7,353 nucleotides of DNA, taken from the NCBI GenBank assembly GCA_019347595.1, contig JAHWLA010000140.1:1-7353 (forward strand), written 5' to 3'. Shown one piece after another: positions 1 through 6,021 of this stretch (its first letter is position 1; each line of letters begins with the position of its first letter). A program made the position numbers and the translations under genes. The DNA comes from Actinomycetota bacterium (lineage in GTDB: Bacteria; Actinomycetota; Acidimicrobiia; Acidimicrobiales; JAHWLA01). The notes beneath the pieces were generated by a model. It saw only the letters and a list, made by a program, of their open reading frames with translations. It was not told the DNA's origin and did no database searches.

Positions 1-1040
1 CGGAACCTCTTCGACCCGTTGGCGTTGGTGCGCTCGCCCACCACCAGGAACGACGGCGACTGGTCGTAGGGGACATGGCTGTACATCGACGCCACGCCCG
101 GTTCCCAGTCCGGGTTGCGCAGGGCCGGCGTGAGGTCGCGCACCCGTTCCACGACGTGGCGCAGGTGCTCGGGGGTGGTGCCGCAGCAGCCGCCCACGGC
201 CGACACGCCGAACTCGGTGACGAAGCGGGCGTGGTAGTCGGCCAGCGCTTCCGGCGTGAGGTCGTAGTGCATCTTGCCGTCGACCACCGAGGGAAGCCCG
301 GCGTTGGGAAGGCACGACAGCGGCACGCGGGCGCGCTGGGAGAGGTAGCGCAGGTGCTCGCTCATCTCCTGCGGGCCGGTGGCGCAGTTGAGCCCGATGA
401 CGTCGGGGCGCATGGCGTCGAGGGCGGTGAGCGCGGCGCCGATCTCGGTACCGGGCAGCATGCGCCCGGTCAGCTCCATCGTCACTTGCACCTGGATCGG
501 CAGTTCCTTGCCGGCGGCGGCCATCGCCCGTCGGCAGGCGATCATGGCGGCTTTGGCCTGGAGCAGGTCGTAGACCGTCTCGATGATGAAGAAGTCGACG
601 CCCCCCTCGATGAGGCCGCGCGCCTGCTCCTCGTAGGAGTCGCGCACCTCGGTGAAGCGGATCTGCCCGAGCGACGGGAACTTGGTGCCGGGTCCGATGG
701 AGCCGGCCACCCAGCCGCCGTAGCCCGACGCCACCTCCTTGGCGATGCGGGCGGCGGCCACGTTGAGGTCGTAGGCCTTGTGCTGGAGCCCGTACTCGGC
801 GAGGACGACGGAGAAGGCGCCGAAGGTGTCGGTCTCGACCACGTCGACCCCGACGTCGAGGAAGGAGCGGTGGAGATCTGCGATGACGTCGGGCCGGGTC
901 TCCACCAGCACCTCGTTGCAGCCCTCCAGCGACGGCCCGCCGAAGTCGTCGGCCGTCAGCTCGCGCATCTGGATGTTCGTCCCGGTAGCGCCGTCGAAGA
1001 CGACGACACGCTCGCGGAGGGCTTCGAGGTAGCTGTGCAT
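1..1040 (-). CDS. metH: Cobalamin-dependent methionine synthase, N-terminal part (partial, cut by window edge)
   Basis: MetH transfers a methyl group from 5-methyltetrahydrofolate via cobalamin to homocysteine, making methionine in the cytoplasm. 346 residues are visible. Residues about 5-300 form the homocysteine-binding barrel: DGATGTNIQ at 16-24, GLNCATGP at 216-223 and GGCCGTTP at 283-290. The expected zinc ligands are Cys219, Cys285 and Cys286. From about 332 the pterin-binding domain opens with VGERTNANGSKRF. The cobalamin-binding and activation domains must lie beyond the left edge. The ATG start gives the normal N-terminus; GGAG (1046-1049) lies 5 nt upstream, and a TAGCCT box lies just beyond it. 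The gene diverges from the adenosyltransferase gene. A stand-alone homocysteine methyltransferase is excluded by the pterin-domain motif, unless the gene is split further on. Confidence 0.95.
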   Translation of the reverse strand, partial: MHSYLEALRERVVVFDGATGTNIQMRELTADDFGGPSLEGCNEVLVETRPDVIADLHRSFLDVGVDVVETDTFGAFSVVLAEYGLQHKAYDLNVAAARIAKEVASGYGGWVAGSIGPGTKFPSLGQIRFTEVRDSYEEQARGLIEGGVDFFIIETVYDLLQAKAAMIACRRAMAAAGKELPIQVQVTMELTGRMLPGTEIGAALTALDAMRPDVIGLNCATGPQEMSEHLRYLSQRARVPLSCLPNAGLPSVVDGKMHYDLTPEALADYHARFVTEFGVSAVGGCCGTTPEHLRHVVERVRDLTPALRNPDWEPGVASMYSHVPYDQSPSFLVVGERTNANGSKRF

Positions 1041-1049
1041 GGCGGCTCC

Positions 1050-1055
1050 AGGCTA
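1050..1055 (-). promoter_or_regulatory. Candidate -10 box (TAGCCT) for metH
   Basis: On the minus strand TAGCCT ends 9 nt before the metH ATG and fits the actinobacterial TANNNT -10 pattern. A transcript starting about 6-8 nt downstream would have almost no leader, and GGAG would then lie at or above its 5' end. No convincing -35 is visible. The identical hexamer precedes the nitroreductase gene. This is inference from position and pattern only. Confidence 0.35.
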
Positions 1056-1102
1056 CCGACGCCCCTCCCTTTGGCCCCATTCCGTTTCCGTTGCCAGCCG
1101 CC

Positions 1103-1108
1103 TAGTGT
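1103..1108 (+). promoter_or_regulatory. Candidate -10 box (TAGTGT) for the cob(I)alamin adenosyltransferase operon
   Basis: TAGTGT fits TANNNT and ends 9 nt before the GTG start at 1118. No purine-rich ribosome binding site lies between them (the stretch is pyrimidine-rich), so a leaderless or near-leaderless message is likely. A tandem TTCCGT pair at 1080-1091 sits where a -35 would fall but matches the consensus poorly. The 77-bp divergent gap is too short to hold a full cobalamin riboswitch. Confidence 0.3.
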
Positions 1109-1117
1109 CGTCCCCCG

Positions 1118-1666
1118 GTGCGGATCTACACGAAGAAGGGCGACGACGGGACCACCGGGCTGTACTTCGGCGGCCGGGTGGCGAAAGACGCCCCGGTGGT
1201 CGCCGCCTACGGGACCGTCGACGAGGCGCAGGCCTTTCTCGGCCTGGCCCGGGCCGAGGCCGAGCGACGCTCGGAGCTCGACGAGCTGCTGGTATCGCTG
1301 GAGCGGGACCTGTGGGTGTTGATGGCCGACCTGGCCACCGCGGCCGACAACCGCTCGAAGCTGGAGCCGGGCGTCACGGCGGTGACCCAGGAGATGGTCG
1401 CCGCGCTGGAGGCGCACATCGACGCGCTGAACGAGCGCTTCGAGATGCCGACGGAGTTCGTGGTCCCGGGCCAGAGCAGAGCGGCTGCGCTGCTCGACGT
1501 GGCCCGCACTGTGGTGCGCCGGGCCGAGCGCCTGGCGATACCGACCGCCGCCGAGGGGTCGTTCGTGGTGCCGTACCTCAACCGACTGTCCGATCTGTTG
1601 TGGACCATGGCGCGGTGGCAGGAGGGTCAGTCGCTGCCGAGCCGAGCGGTCCCGAAGGAGCGCTGA
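1118..1666 (+). CDS. PduO-type ATP:cob(I)alamin adenosyltransferase
   Basis: This cytoplasmic enzyme moves the 5'-deoxyadenosyl group of ATP onto cob(I)alamin, making adenosylcobalamin for B12-dependent mutases and reductases. The 182 residues match the usual family length. The N-terminal nucleotide-binding motif is TKKGDDGTTGLY (5-16), then YGTVDEAQAFLG (31-42). The helix signature ARTVVRRAERLA (129-140) and the C-terminal YLNRLSDLLWTMAR (153-166) complete the PduO pattern. The GTG start is chosen because the family N-terminus begins about five residues before the TKxGD motif. It has no Shine-Dalgarno but a TAGTGT box upstream. It is followed 2 nt later by pepA, so the two are probably co-transcribed. 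Symbols differ between genomes (pduO, cobO, mmaB), so none is assigned. Confidence 0.93.
   Translation: MRIYTKKGDDGTTGLYFGGRVAKDAPVVAAYGTVDEAQAFLGLARAEAERRSELDELLVSLERDLWVLMADLATAADNRSKLEPGVTAVTQEMVAALEAHIDALNERFEMPTEFVVPGQSRAAALLDVARTVVRRAERLAIPTAAEGSFVVPYLNRLSDLLWTMARWQEGQSLPSRAVPKER
1655..1660 (+). promoter_or_regulatory. Ribosome binding site of pepA (AAGGAG)
   Basis: AAGGAG lies 8 nt before the ATG at 1669, inside the last codons of the adenosyltransferase gene, whose TGA is 2 nt before that ATG. It fixes the pepA start at the first ATG of Met-His-Met and points to translational coupling. Confidence 0.8.
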
Positions 1667-1668
1667 AC

Positions 1669-3135
1669 ATGCACATGTCGTTCACGGCGTCGAAAGACGT
1701 CCCCGCCGACGCAGCCGTCCACGCCGTGCCGGTGTTCCCCGGGCTCGTGGTCCCCGAAGGCGGGGTGGAGGTCGACACAGCACACCTGCCGCCGGTGGGC
1801 TTCGAGGGCAAGCCCGGGCAGTCGCACGCGCTGCTCGCCGACGACGGGGGCACGGTTGTCGTGGTGGGGCTCGGCGACCCGGCGACGCTGACGGCGGAGA
1901 CGTTCCGCAAGGCGGGTGCCGCCGTGACCAAGGCGGCGTGGCGGTCGCCGTCGGTGGCGGTGGCTTTGGCGGAGTCGGGCGGGGAGGCCGTCGACCGGGT
2001 GGCCGCGGCGCGTGCGCTCGCCGAGGGGATGGGGCTGGCGGCCTACCGCTTCGACACCTACAAGAGCAACGGCAAGCCGTGCGCCATCGAGCAGGTGACG
2101 GTGGTGGGCGGCGGCGGCGCCCGGCTCCAGGCCGCGCTCGACAAGGCCGCCGTTGTGGTCGAGGCCGTGTGCTTGGCGCGCGACCTGGTGAACGAGCCCG
2201 CGGCGGCCATGACGCCGACTCGCTTGGCCGAGCGGGCGCGGGAGGTCGCCAAGGCGGGCGGGCTGGGCGTGCGGGTGCTCGGCGCCGACGAGCTGCGAGC
2301 CGAGGGCATGGGCGCGCTGCTCGGTGTGGCGCAGGGCTCCGACGAGCCGCCCTGCTTCATCGAGCTGACCTACGAGCCGGACGGCCGGCCACGCGGGCAC
2401 CTGGCGCTGGTGGGCAAGGGCATCACGTTCGACTCCGGCGGCCTGTCGATCAAGACGGCCGACGGCATGACAACCATGAAGACCGACATGGGGGGCGGCG
2501 CCGCCGTCATCGCCGCGATGGGCGCGCTGCGCCGGCTGGGCGTCCGAGCTCGGGTGACGGCGTACGTGCCGGCCACCGAGAACATGCCGAGCGGCCGGGC
2601 GGTGAAGCCGGGCGACGTGCTGCGGGCCCGCAACGGCACGACCATCGAGGTGCTCAACACCGACGCCGAGGGGCGCCTGGTGCTGGCCGACGCCCTGTCC
2701 GTCGCCGTGGAGCAGCAGCCCGACGCCATCGTCGACATCGCCACCCTGACGGGCGCCCAGGTGGTGGCGCTGGGCAAGAAGATCGCCGGCCTCATGGGCA
2801 ACGACGAGGGGTTGGTGACCCAGGTGCAGGCCGCGGCCGACCGGGCGGGCGAGCCGGTGTGGCCGCTGCCGCTGCCCGACGACTACCGCTCGCACATCGA
2901 CTCGGAGATCGCCGATATCAAGAACATGGGCAACCCCGGCCAGGCGGGGACGCTCATCGCCGGGCTGTTCCTGAAGGAGTTCGTGGGCGACGTGCCGTGG
3001 GCGCACCTCGACATCGCCGGGCCCGCCCGGGCCGACAGCGACGACGCCTACACCCCCAAGGGCGGCAGCGGGTTCGGCGTGCGCATGCTGGTGGAGCTGG
3101 CGGCGGGGTTCGAGCGGCCGGGACGGCGGCGATGA
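1669..3135 (+). CDS. pepA: Leucyl aminopeptidase, peptidase family M17
   Basis: A cytoplasmic two-metal aminopeptidase that removes N-terminal residues, leucine preferred, from peptides; the family acts as hexamers. The 488 residues match the family length. Residues 1-160 are the variable N-terminal domain. The catalytic domain carries VGKGITFDSGG (248-258), TDMGG (272-276) and the family signature NTDAEGRL (330-337). The expected metal ligands Lys250, Asp255, Asp273, Asp332 and Glu334 are present, as are catalytic Lys262 and Arg336; these fall on the same numbers as in bovine lens aminopeptidase as I recall them. The start is set by AAGGAG 8 nt upstream. It is second in an operon with the adenosyltransferase; I see no biochemical link between them. 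Some PepA proteins also bind DNA, but nothing here shows that. Confidence 0.96.
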   Translation: MHMSFTASKDVPADAAVHAVPVFPGLVVPEGGVEVDTAHLPPVGFEGKPGQSHALLADDGGTVVVVGLGDPATLTAETFRKAGAAVTKAAWRSPSVAVALAESGGEAVDRVAAARALAEGMGLAAYRFDTYKSNGKPCAIEQVTVVGGGGARLQAALDKAAVVVEAVCLARDLVNEPAAAMTPTRLAERAREVAKAGGLGVRVLGADELRAEGMGALLGVAQGSDEPPCFIELTYEPDGRPRGHLALVGKGITFDSGGLSIKTADGMTTMKTDMGGGAAVIAAMGALRRLGVRARVTAYVPATENMPSGRAVKPGDVLRARNGTTIEVLNTDAEGRLVLADALSVAVEQQPDAIVDIATLTGAQVVALGKKIAGLMGNDEGLVTQVQAAADRAGEPVWPLPLPDDYRSHIDSEIADIKNMGNPGQAGTLIAGLFLKEFVGDVPWAHLDIAGPARADSDDAYTPKGGSGFGVRMLVELAAGFERPGRRR

Positions 3136-3178
3136 CGATGGGCCGGCGGGGCGCGCGGTAGCCGGCAGGATCGTCGCC

Positions 3179-3458
3179 GTGCGGCGGATGGTCGTAGTCA
3201 TTGCTCTCCTCGTCGCGCTCGTCGCGCTCGTCGCTCCGGCGTCGCCTGCCGATGCCGGTCGGGCGACGGCTACTGGGGCGTCGGCGAGGCCGGGCTGCCC
3301 GACCGGGTGGTGGGGATAGCGTCGACGCCCACGGGCGAGGTGGGGGGCACGGCGGCGTCGTTCGCGGCGTTGGGGTTGCCCGGTGCGGCGGGGTTGGCTC
3401 GGGCGGTCCCGGTGAGCGAGCAGTATCCCACGCCGGTCACGGCCGGGCCCGGGCCGCC
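3179..3458 (+). pseudogene. Broken gene for a small secreted protein (frameshifted remnant)
   Basis: This is the only long stretch without an intact gene. GTG at 3179 has AGGA (3167-3170) 8 nt upstream. It opens a textbook signal peptide: MRRM, a hydrophobic run VVVIALLVALVALVAP, then an ASPADA cleavage region. That frame stops at TAG 3317-3319 after 46 residues. From 3262 the coding signal (near-total G/C at third positions) continues in the next frame, reading GDGYWGVGEAGLPDRVVGIA and then STPTGEVGG, to about 3455. GYW and VVGIASTPTG faintly recall GYWLV / VVGIAATPTG repeats of actinobacterial surface proteins, but one partial unit is not proof. It is either a pseudogene, an assembly error, or a genuine 46-residue secreted peptide followed by non-coding DNA. 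Confidence 0.4.
3212..3229 (+). repeat. Tandem 9-bp repeat (GTCGCGCTC x2, third copy degenerate)
   Basis: Two perfect GTCGCGCTC units at 3212-3220 and 3221-3229 are followed by the partial copy GTCGCTCC and preceded by a related CTC. They encode the Val-Ala-Leu run of the signal peptide core. Unit-length slippage would keep the frame, so the repeat itself does not explain the frame change further on. Confidence 0.6.
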
Positions 3459-4358
3459 ATGCCGACGACCGGCTGGTTCAACCGCGTCCTTTCGACGTGG
3501 CTGTGGTGGGCCGCGGTCGTGGTGGGGGCGGCCGCGGGCCCGTGGTGGTCGGTGGCGACCGGCGCCGCCTTCGGCGTCGGGCGCGTGCTCGTCATGGCCG
3601 CCGTGGCCGCCCGCATCGAGGGCGACGCAGTCGTGCGCATGGCTGCCGCACGCCACCGCGAGCGGCTCGTCGGGCGGGCCGCGCTCGGAGGCGCAGTGAT
3701 GGCGGCCGCCGTGTTGTTGGCCGCGTGCACGAGCGGCGATGAGCGGGCCGGCGCTGGTGACGAGGGGAGGACTGCGACCTCCTCGACGACGGAGTCCGCG
3801 GGTGACGGCACGACGGCACCCGGCGAGGCGGGCGCCGGCGCAGGCGCCCTCGCCGAGGTAGTGCTGGTCGAGGTGGGTGAGGACTACCGCCGTGTCCCCG
3901 ACGACAGCCGCACCGGGCTGGGTGTGCTCGACCTGGAGGCGGCCGCCAGGGCCGAAGTGGACACATCGGCGGAACGATCGCTGCTGGTCACGCGAAGCTT
4001 CCGGCGAGGCGTGGCGCGCGCGTGGCGCAACGAGTCGGGCGACGAGGTGTACCAGGCGGTGTACGAGTTCGGCGACGAGGCGGGTGCGGCGGCGGGACTG
4101 AAGGACGGCCTCATCACGCTGGAGGGCCGGGCGGCCGAGCTCTACCTCGAAGGCGTGCCCGGGGCCACCGGGTTCAGCCAGGCCGAACGGCGGTCGACCG
4201 GCGCGGTGACGTCGCATGGACTGGTGTTCGTACGTGGGCATCGGTTCTTCCTCGTGTTCGCGTCGAGTGCGCGTCCGGGCACGACCCCGGCGCACGTCGC
4301 AGAGGTGGGACGGGCGGCCGACGCCCGGCAGGAGACGACGTCGACCGCACCGTCCTGA
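3459..4358 (+). CDS. Putative membrane-anchored or lipid-anchored extracytoplasmic protein of unknown function
   Basis: I do not recognise the family. From ATG 3459 it has 299 residues: a Trp-rich hydrophobic stretch (about 10-49), a basic loop with RHRERLVGR (about 64-72), a second hydrophobic stretch ending in the lipobox LLAAC (Cys90), a Ser/Thr/Gly/Ala linker (about 91-130), then a folded domain to about 290. That domain has charged and aromatic blocks including RSFRRGVARAWRNESGD and EVYQAVYEFGDEAG, a pattern common in actinobacterial envelope proteins. A lipobox at residue 90 is too deep for a normal signal. GTG 3633 or ATG 3639 would place it at residue 32 or 30, making a conventional lipoprotein; GAGGG (about 3618-3622) precedes 3633. 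Third-position G/C supports this frame from 3459, whereas frame-3 sequence before 3459 is Arg/Gly-rich noise. The true start is uncertain; the C-terminus is secure. Confidence 0.65.
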   Translation: MPTTGWFNRVLSTWLWWAAVVVGAAAGPWWSVATGAAFGVGRVLVMAAVAARIEGDAVVRMAAARHRERLVGRAALGGAVMAAAVLLAACTSGDERAGAGDEGRTATSSTTESAGDGTTAPGEAGAGAGALAEVVLVEVGEDYRRVPDDSRTGLGVLDLEAAARAEVDTSAERSLLVTRSFRRGVARAWRNESGDEVYQAVYEFGDEAGAAAGLKDGLITLEGRAAELYLEGVPGATGFSQAERRSTGAVTSHGLVFVRGHRFFLVFASSARPGTTPAHVAEVGRAADARQETTSTAPS

Positions 4359-4371
4359 CTCCCCGGATCGG

Positions 4372-5130
4372 CTAGGCGGCGTCGCCGTCGGGGAGGATCC
4401 CGAGGACCGGGGAGAGCCCCCGTCGTCGGCGTTCGGCCACGTCGTCGTGGACGTGATCGCGGACACCGGCGTCGGCCCGGTCCTCGGGATGGGGGAGGTC
4501 GCTGCCCGCGGTCGACGGGTCACGGCGCGCCCGGTTGGCGCAGTGCCGTTCCCACGCCCAGGTCGCCGCCTCGCGAGCGAGGGCCGGGTGGAAGTTCCAG
4601 CGCAGCAACTGGTGCTCGCCCGCTTCGAGGTCCTCACCCAACTCGAGCAGGGACAGCGCGAGTTGTCTGGCTCGACGGCGCATGTGCTCGACGGTCGGGG
4701 TGCGCAGGTGCTCGGCGACGAGCTTCTCGTGCGCCTCCTGAAGCGCGGCGGGCAGGCGCTGCACCTGGCGCCTCGTGAGTGGGGGGACCTTGCGGCGCAC
4801 GGCGAGCACGGGCGCACCCAGCGGCTGGGCGAGGTCGAACTGCACGAGGCGGGTGAAGCCCCGCGTCAACGGCGACTGCCGGCCGCATCGGTCGCCGAGG
4901 CCGATAGCACGGGCGGTGTCGGCCAGGTCGAGGTCGAACCCGTCCGGGTGCTCCTCGAGCCCGGCGGCGATCATCCGCAGGAGCCAGGTGGTCGTGGGGC
5001 CGAGCACGCTGAGCCAGTACGTCTCGGCGTACTGCGAGCGCGGGTCGTGGCCGAGCTCGTCGATGACGACGTCGGACCACGGGCGGACGCTGACGTAGTC
5101 GGTGGTGATCGGAATGGGGACAGCAGTCAT
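4372..5130 (-). CDS. Conserved actinobacterial protein of unknown function
   Basis: A 252-residue soluble protein with no signal peptide or membrane segment. I recognise the pattern as a conserved actinobacterial hypothetical family but know no assigned function. Key blocks are YVSVRPWSDVVIDELGHDPR (11-30), YWLSVLGPTTTWLLRMIAAG (38-57), GFDLDLADTARAIGLG (about 64-79), GRQSPLTRGFTRLVQFDLA (about 83-101) and PLTRRQVQRLP (about 117-127), followed by a helical region rich in Arg, Glu and Leu. The last 50 residues are charged, low-complexity and probably variable. The mix of short helices and basic motifs could suit nucleic-acid binding, but that is a guess. The ATG start is fixed by GGAGGA 5 nt upstream, with a promoter 80-110 nt upstream. 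It diverges from the sirtuin gene and converges on the lipoprotein-like gene with 13 nt between stops. Confidence 0.85.
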   Translation of the reverse strand: MTAVPIPITTDYVSVRPWSDVVIDELGHDPRSQYAETYWLSVLGPTTTWLLRMIAAGLEEHPDGFDLDLADTARAIGLGDRCGRQSPLTRGFTRLVQFDLAQPLGAPVLAVRRKVPPLTRRQVQRLPAALQEAHEKLVAEHLRTPTVEHMRRRARQLALSLLELGEDLEAGEHQLLRWNFHPALAREAATWAWERHCANRARRDPSTAGSDLPHPEDRADAGVRDHVHDDVAERRRRGLSPVLGILPDGDAA

Positions 5131-5135
5131 GGGGG

Positions 5136-5141
5136 TCCTCC
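5136..5141 (-). promoter_or_regulatory. Ribosome binding site of the conserved unknown gene (GGAGGA)
   Basis: GGAGGA on the minus strand lies 5 nt before the ATG at 5128-5130. It is among the strongest Shine-Dalgarno matches in the window and decides the start of the 252-residue protein. Confidence 0.75.
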
Positions 5142-5197
5142 GCAGGGCGGGCGGTCGGAGTCGCGATGCGGGGGGAAGTGGCGGGGCCGTATGGCGT

Positions 5198-5229
5198 TTT
5201 CATATCCATGGTATTTCATGCTGTTTCAC
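5198..5229 (+). repeat. Three TTTCA(T/C) direct repeats in the divergent control region (possible operator)
   Basis: TTTCAT at 5198-5203, TTTCAT at 5214-5219 and TTTCAC at 5224-5229 start 16 and 10 bp apart. The second overlaps the -10 of the minus-strand promoter and the third lies in its spacer, where a repressor would act. With units this short, chance is a real alternative even in an AT-rich island. Confidence 0.3.
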
Positions 5230-5241
5230 ACGCCATGTCAA
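5213..5241 (-). promoter_or_regulatory. Sigma-70-type promoter for the conserved unknown gene
   Basis: The minus strand has a perfect -35 TTGACA (5236-5241), a 17-bp spacer and TGAAAT (5213-5218, 4 of 6 to TATAAT). It lies inside the AT-rich island 5190-5262, in otherwise very GC-rich DNA. Transcription would start near 5206, giving a leader of about 75 nt before the ATG at 5130, with GGAGGA near its end. No equally good promoter was found on the plus strand for the sirtuin. Confidence 0.5.
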
Positions 5242-5261
5242 GAGGCGCGAAGCTGTTTTCT

Positions 5262-6011
5262 GTGGTGGTCGACGTCGAGCAGGTGCGGGGGTGGATCGAC
5301 GCTGCCTCCGCGGTGACCGTGCTGACCGGCGCGGGCATCTCGACCGACTCCGGCATCCCCGACTTCCGCGGCCCGCAGGGCGTGTGGACCCGCAACCCGG
5401 CGGCCGAGAAGGCATCGACCCTGGAGCATTACCTGGGCGACCCCGAGGTGCGGAAGCAGGCGTGGCGCAACCGCCTCGATTCGCCGGCGTGGAGGGCTCG
5501 GCCGAACGCGGGCCACGAGGCCCTCGTTCGCCTCGATCGGCGGGGCAAGCTCCACACGCTCGTCACCCAGAACATCGACGAACTGCACCAGCAGGCGGGG
5601 TTGGACCCGGGCAAGGTGGTGGAGATCCACGGCACCATGCGGCAAGTGGTGTGCTGGTCGTGCGGCGAGCGGGCCCCGATGGAGGTCGCGTTGGAACGGG
5701 TGCGCAGCGGCGAGGACGACCCCGCCTGCCGCACCTGCGGCGGCATCCTCAAGAGCGCCACCATCAGCTTCGGGCAGAGCCTGGTGCCCGAGGATCTCGA
5801 CCGCGCCGAGCGGGCGGCGCTGGGGTGCGACCTATTGCTTGCTGTCGGGTCCAGCCTCTCCGTCTACCCGGCCGCTGCCCTCGTGCCCACCGCCAAGCGG
5901 GCGGGCGCCCGGGTCGTGATCGTGAACGCCGAGCCGACGCCGTTCGACGGGATTGCCGATGCCGTGCTCAACGGGTCGATCAGCGAGGTGCTGCCCGCCA
6001 TCATCGGCTGA
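5262..6011 (+). CDS. Sir2-family NAD-dependent protein deacylase (sirtuin)
   Basis: Removes acyl groups from protein lysines using NAD+, giving nicotinamide and O-acyl-ADP-ribose; in bacteria a usual target is acetylated acyl-CoA synthetase. From GTG 5262 it has 249 residues, normal for bacterial sirtuins. The Rossmann motif TGAGISTDSGIPDFRG is at 22-37, TQNID at 102-106, catalytic His123 in EIHGTM, zinc cysteines Cys131/Cys134 and Cys156/Cys159, and the VGSSLSVYPAA and NAEPTPFD NAD-site motifs follow. All key residues are present. Upstream in-frame ATGs at 5208 and 5235 are rejected because codons before 5262 are AT-rich at the third position; GTG 5265 is equally possible. No strong ribosome binding site is seen. 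It diverges from the conserved unknown gene and converges on the nitroreductase gene 10 nt away. cobB is the common symbol, but the subclass is not certain. Confidence 0.93.
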   Translation: MVVDVEQVRGWIDAASAVTVLTGAGISTDSGIPDFRGPQGVWTRNPAAEKASTLEHYLGDPEVRKQAWRNRLDSPAWRARPNAGHEALVRLDRRGKLHTLVTQNIDELHQQAGLDPGKVVEIHGTMRQVVCWSCGERAPMEVALERVRSGEDDPACRTCGGILKSATISFGQSLVPEDLDRAERAALGCDLLLAVGSSLSVYPAAALVPTAKRAGARVVIVNAEPTPFDGIADAVLNGSISEVLPAIIG

Positions 6012-6021
6012 CGTGGCGGGG

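Noticed and set aside
75..1322. Long plus-strand open frame (415 codons) across metH
   Set aside because: It is the reverse shadow of metH, His/Val/Gly/Arg-rich with no domain sense. The minus strand carries clear MetH motifs.
3142..3166. GCCGGC inverted pair (3142-3147 and 3161-3166) as a pepA terminator
   Set aside because: A 6-bp stem with a 13-nt loop and no U-run is expected by chance in such GC-rich DNA.
1627..3201. Long minus-strand open frame (524 codons) opposite pepA
   Set aside because: High GC leaves few stops. The composition is His/Arg/Gly-rich, while the opposite strand encodes an intact M17 active site.
3270..3446. Minus-strand reading frame of about 56 codons opposite the broken secreted gene, rich in Pro, Ala, Asn and Thr
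   Set aside because: It also has high third-position GC because its wobble positions coincide with those of the plus frame. It has no ribosome binding site and low complexity, while the plus strand has a start signal and signal peptide.
3201..3458. Extending the lipoprotein-like gene upstream to ATG 3201
   Set aside because: The added residues are a Ser/Arg/Gly-rich string with poor third-position GC. The signal-peptide frame on the same DNA explains the sequence better.
5166..5261. N-terminal extension of the sirtuin to the upstream ATG codons
   Set aside because: Codons there are AT-rich at the third position, the region carries the divergent promoter, and sirtuins of this type normally begin about 20 residues before the GAG motif.
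5131..6011. Sir2-containing anti-phage defence system
   Set aside because: The sirtuin is a stand-alone protein with the usual zinc cysteines and no fused defence domain. No helicase, nuclease or Argonaute gene is adjacent and no mobile element is visible.
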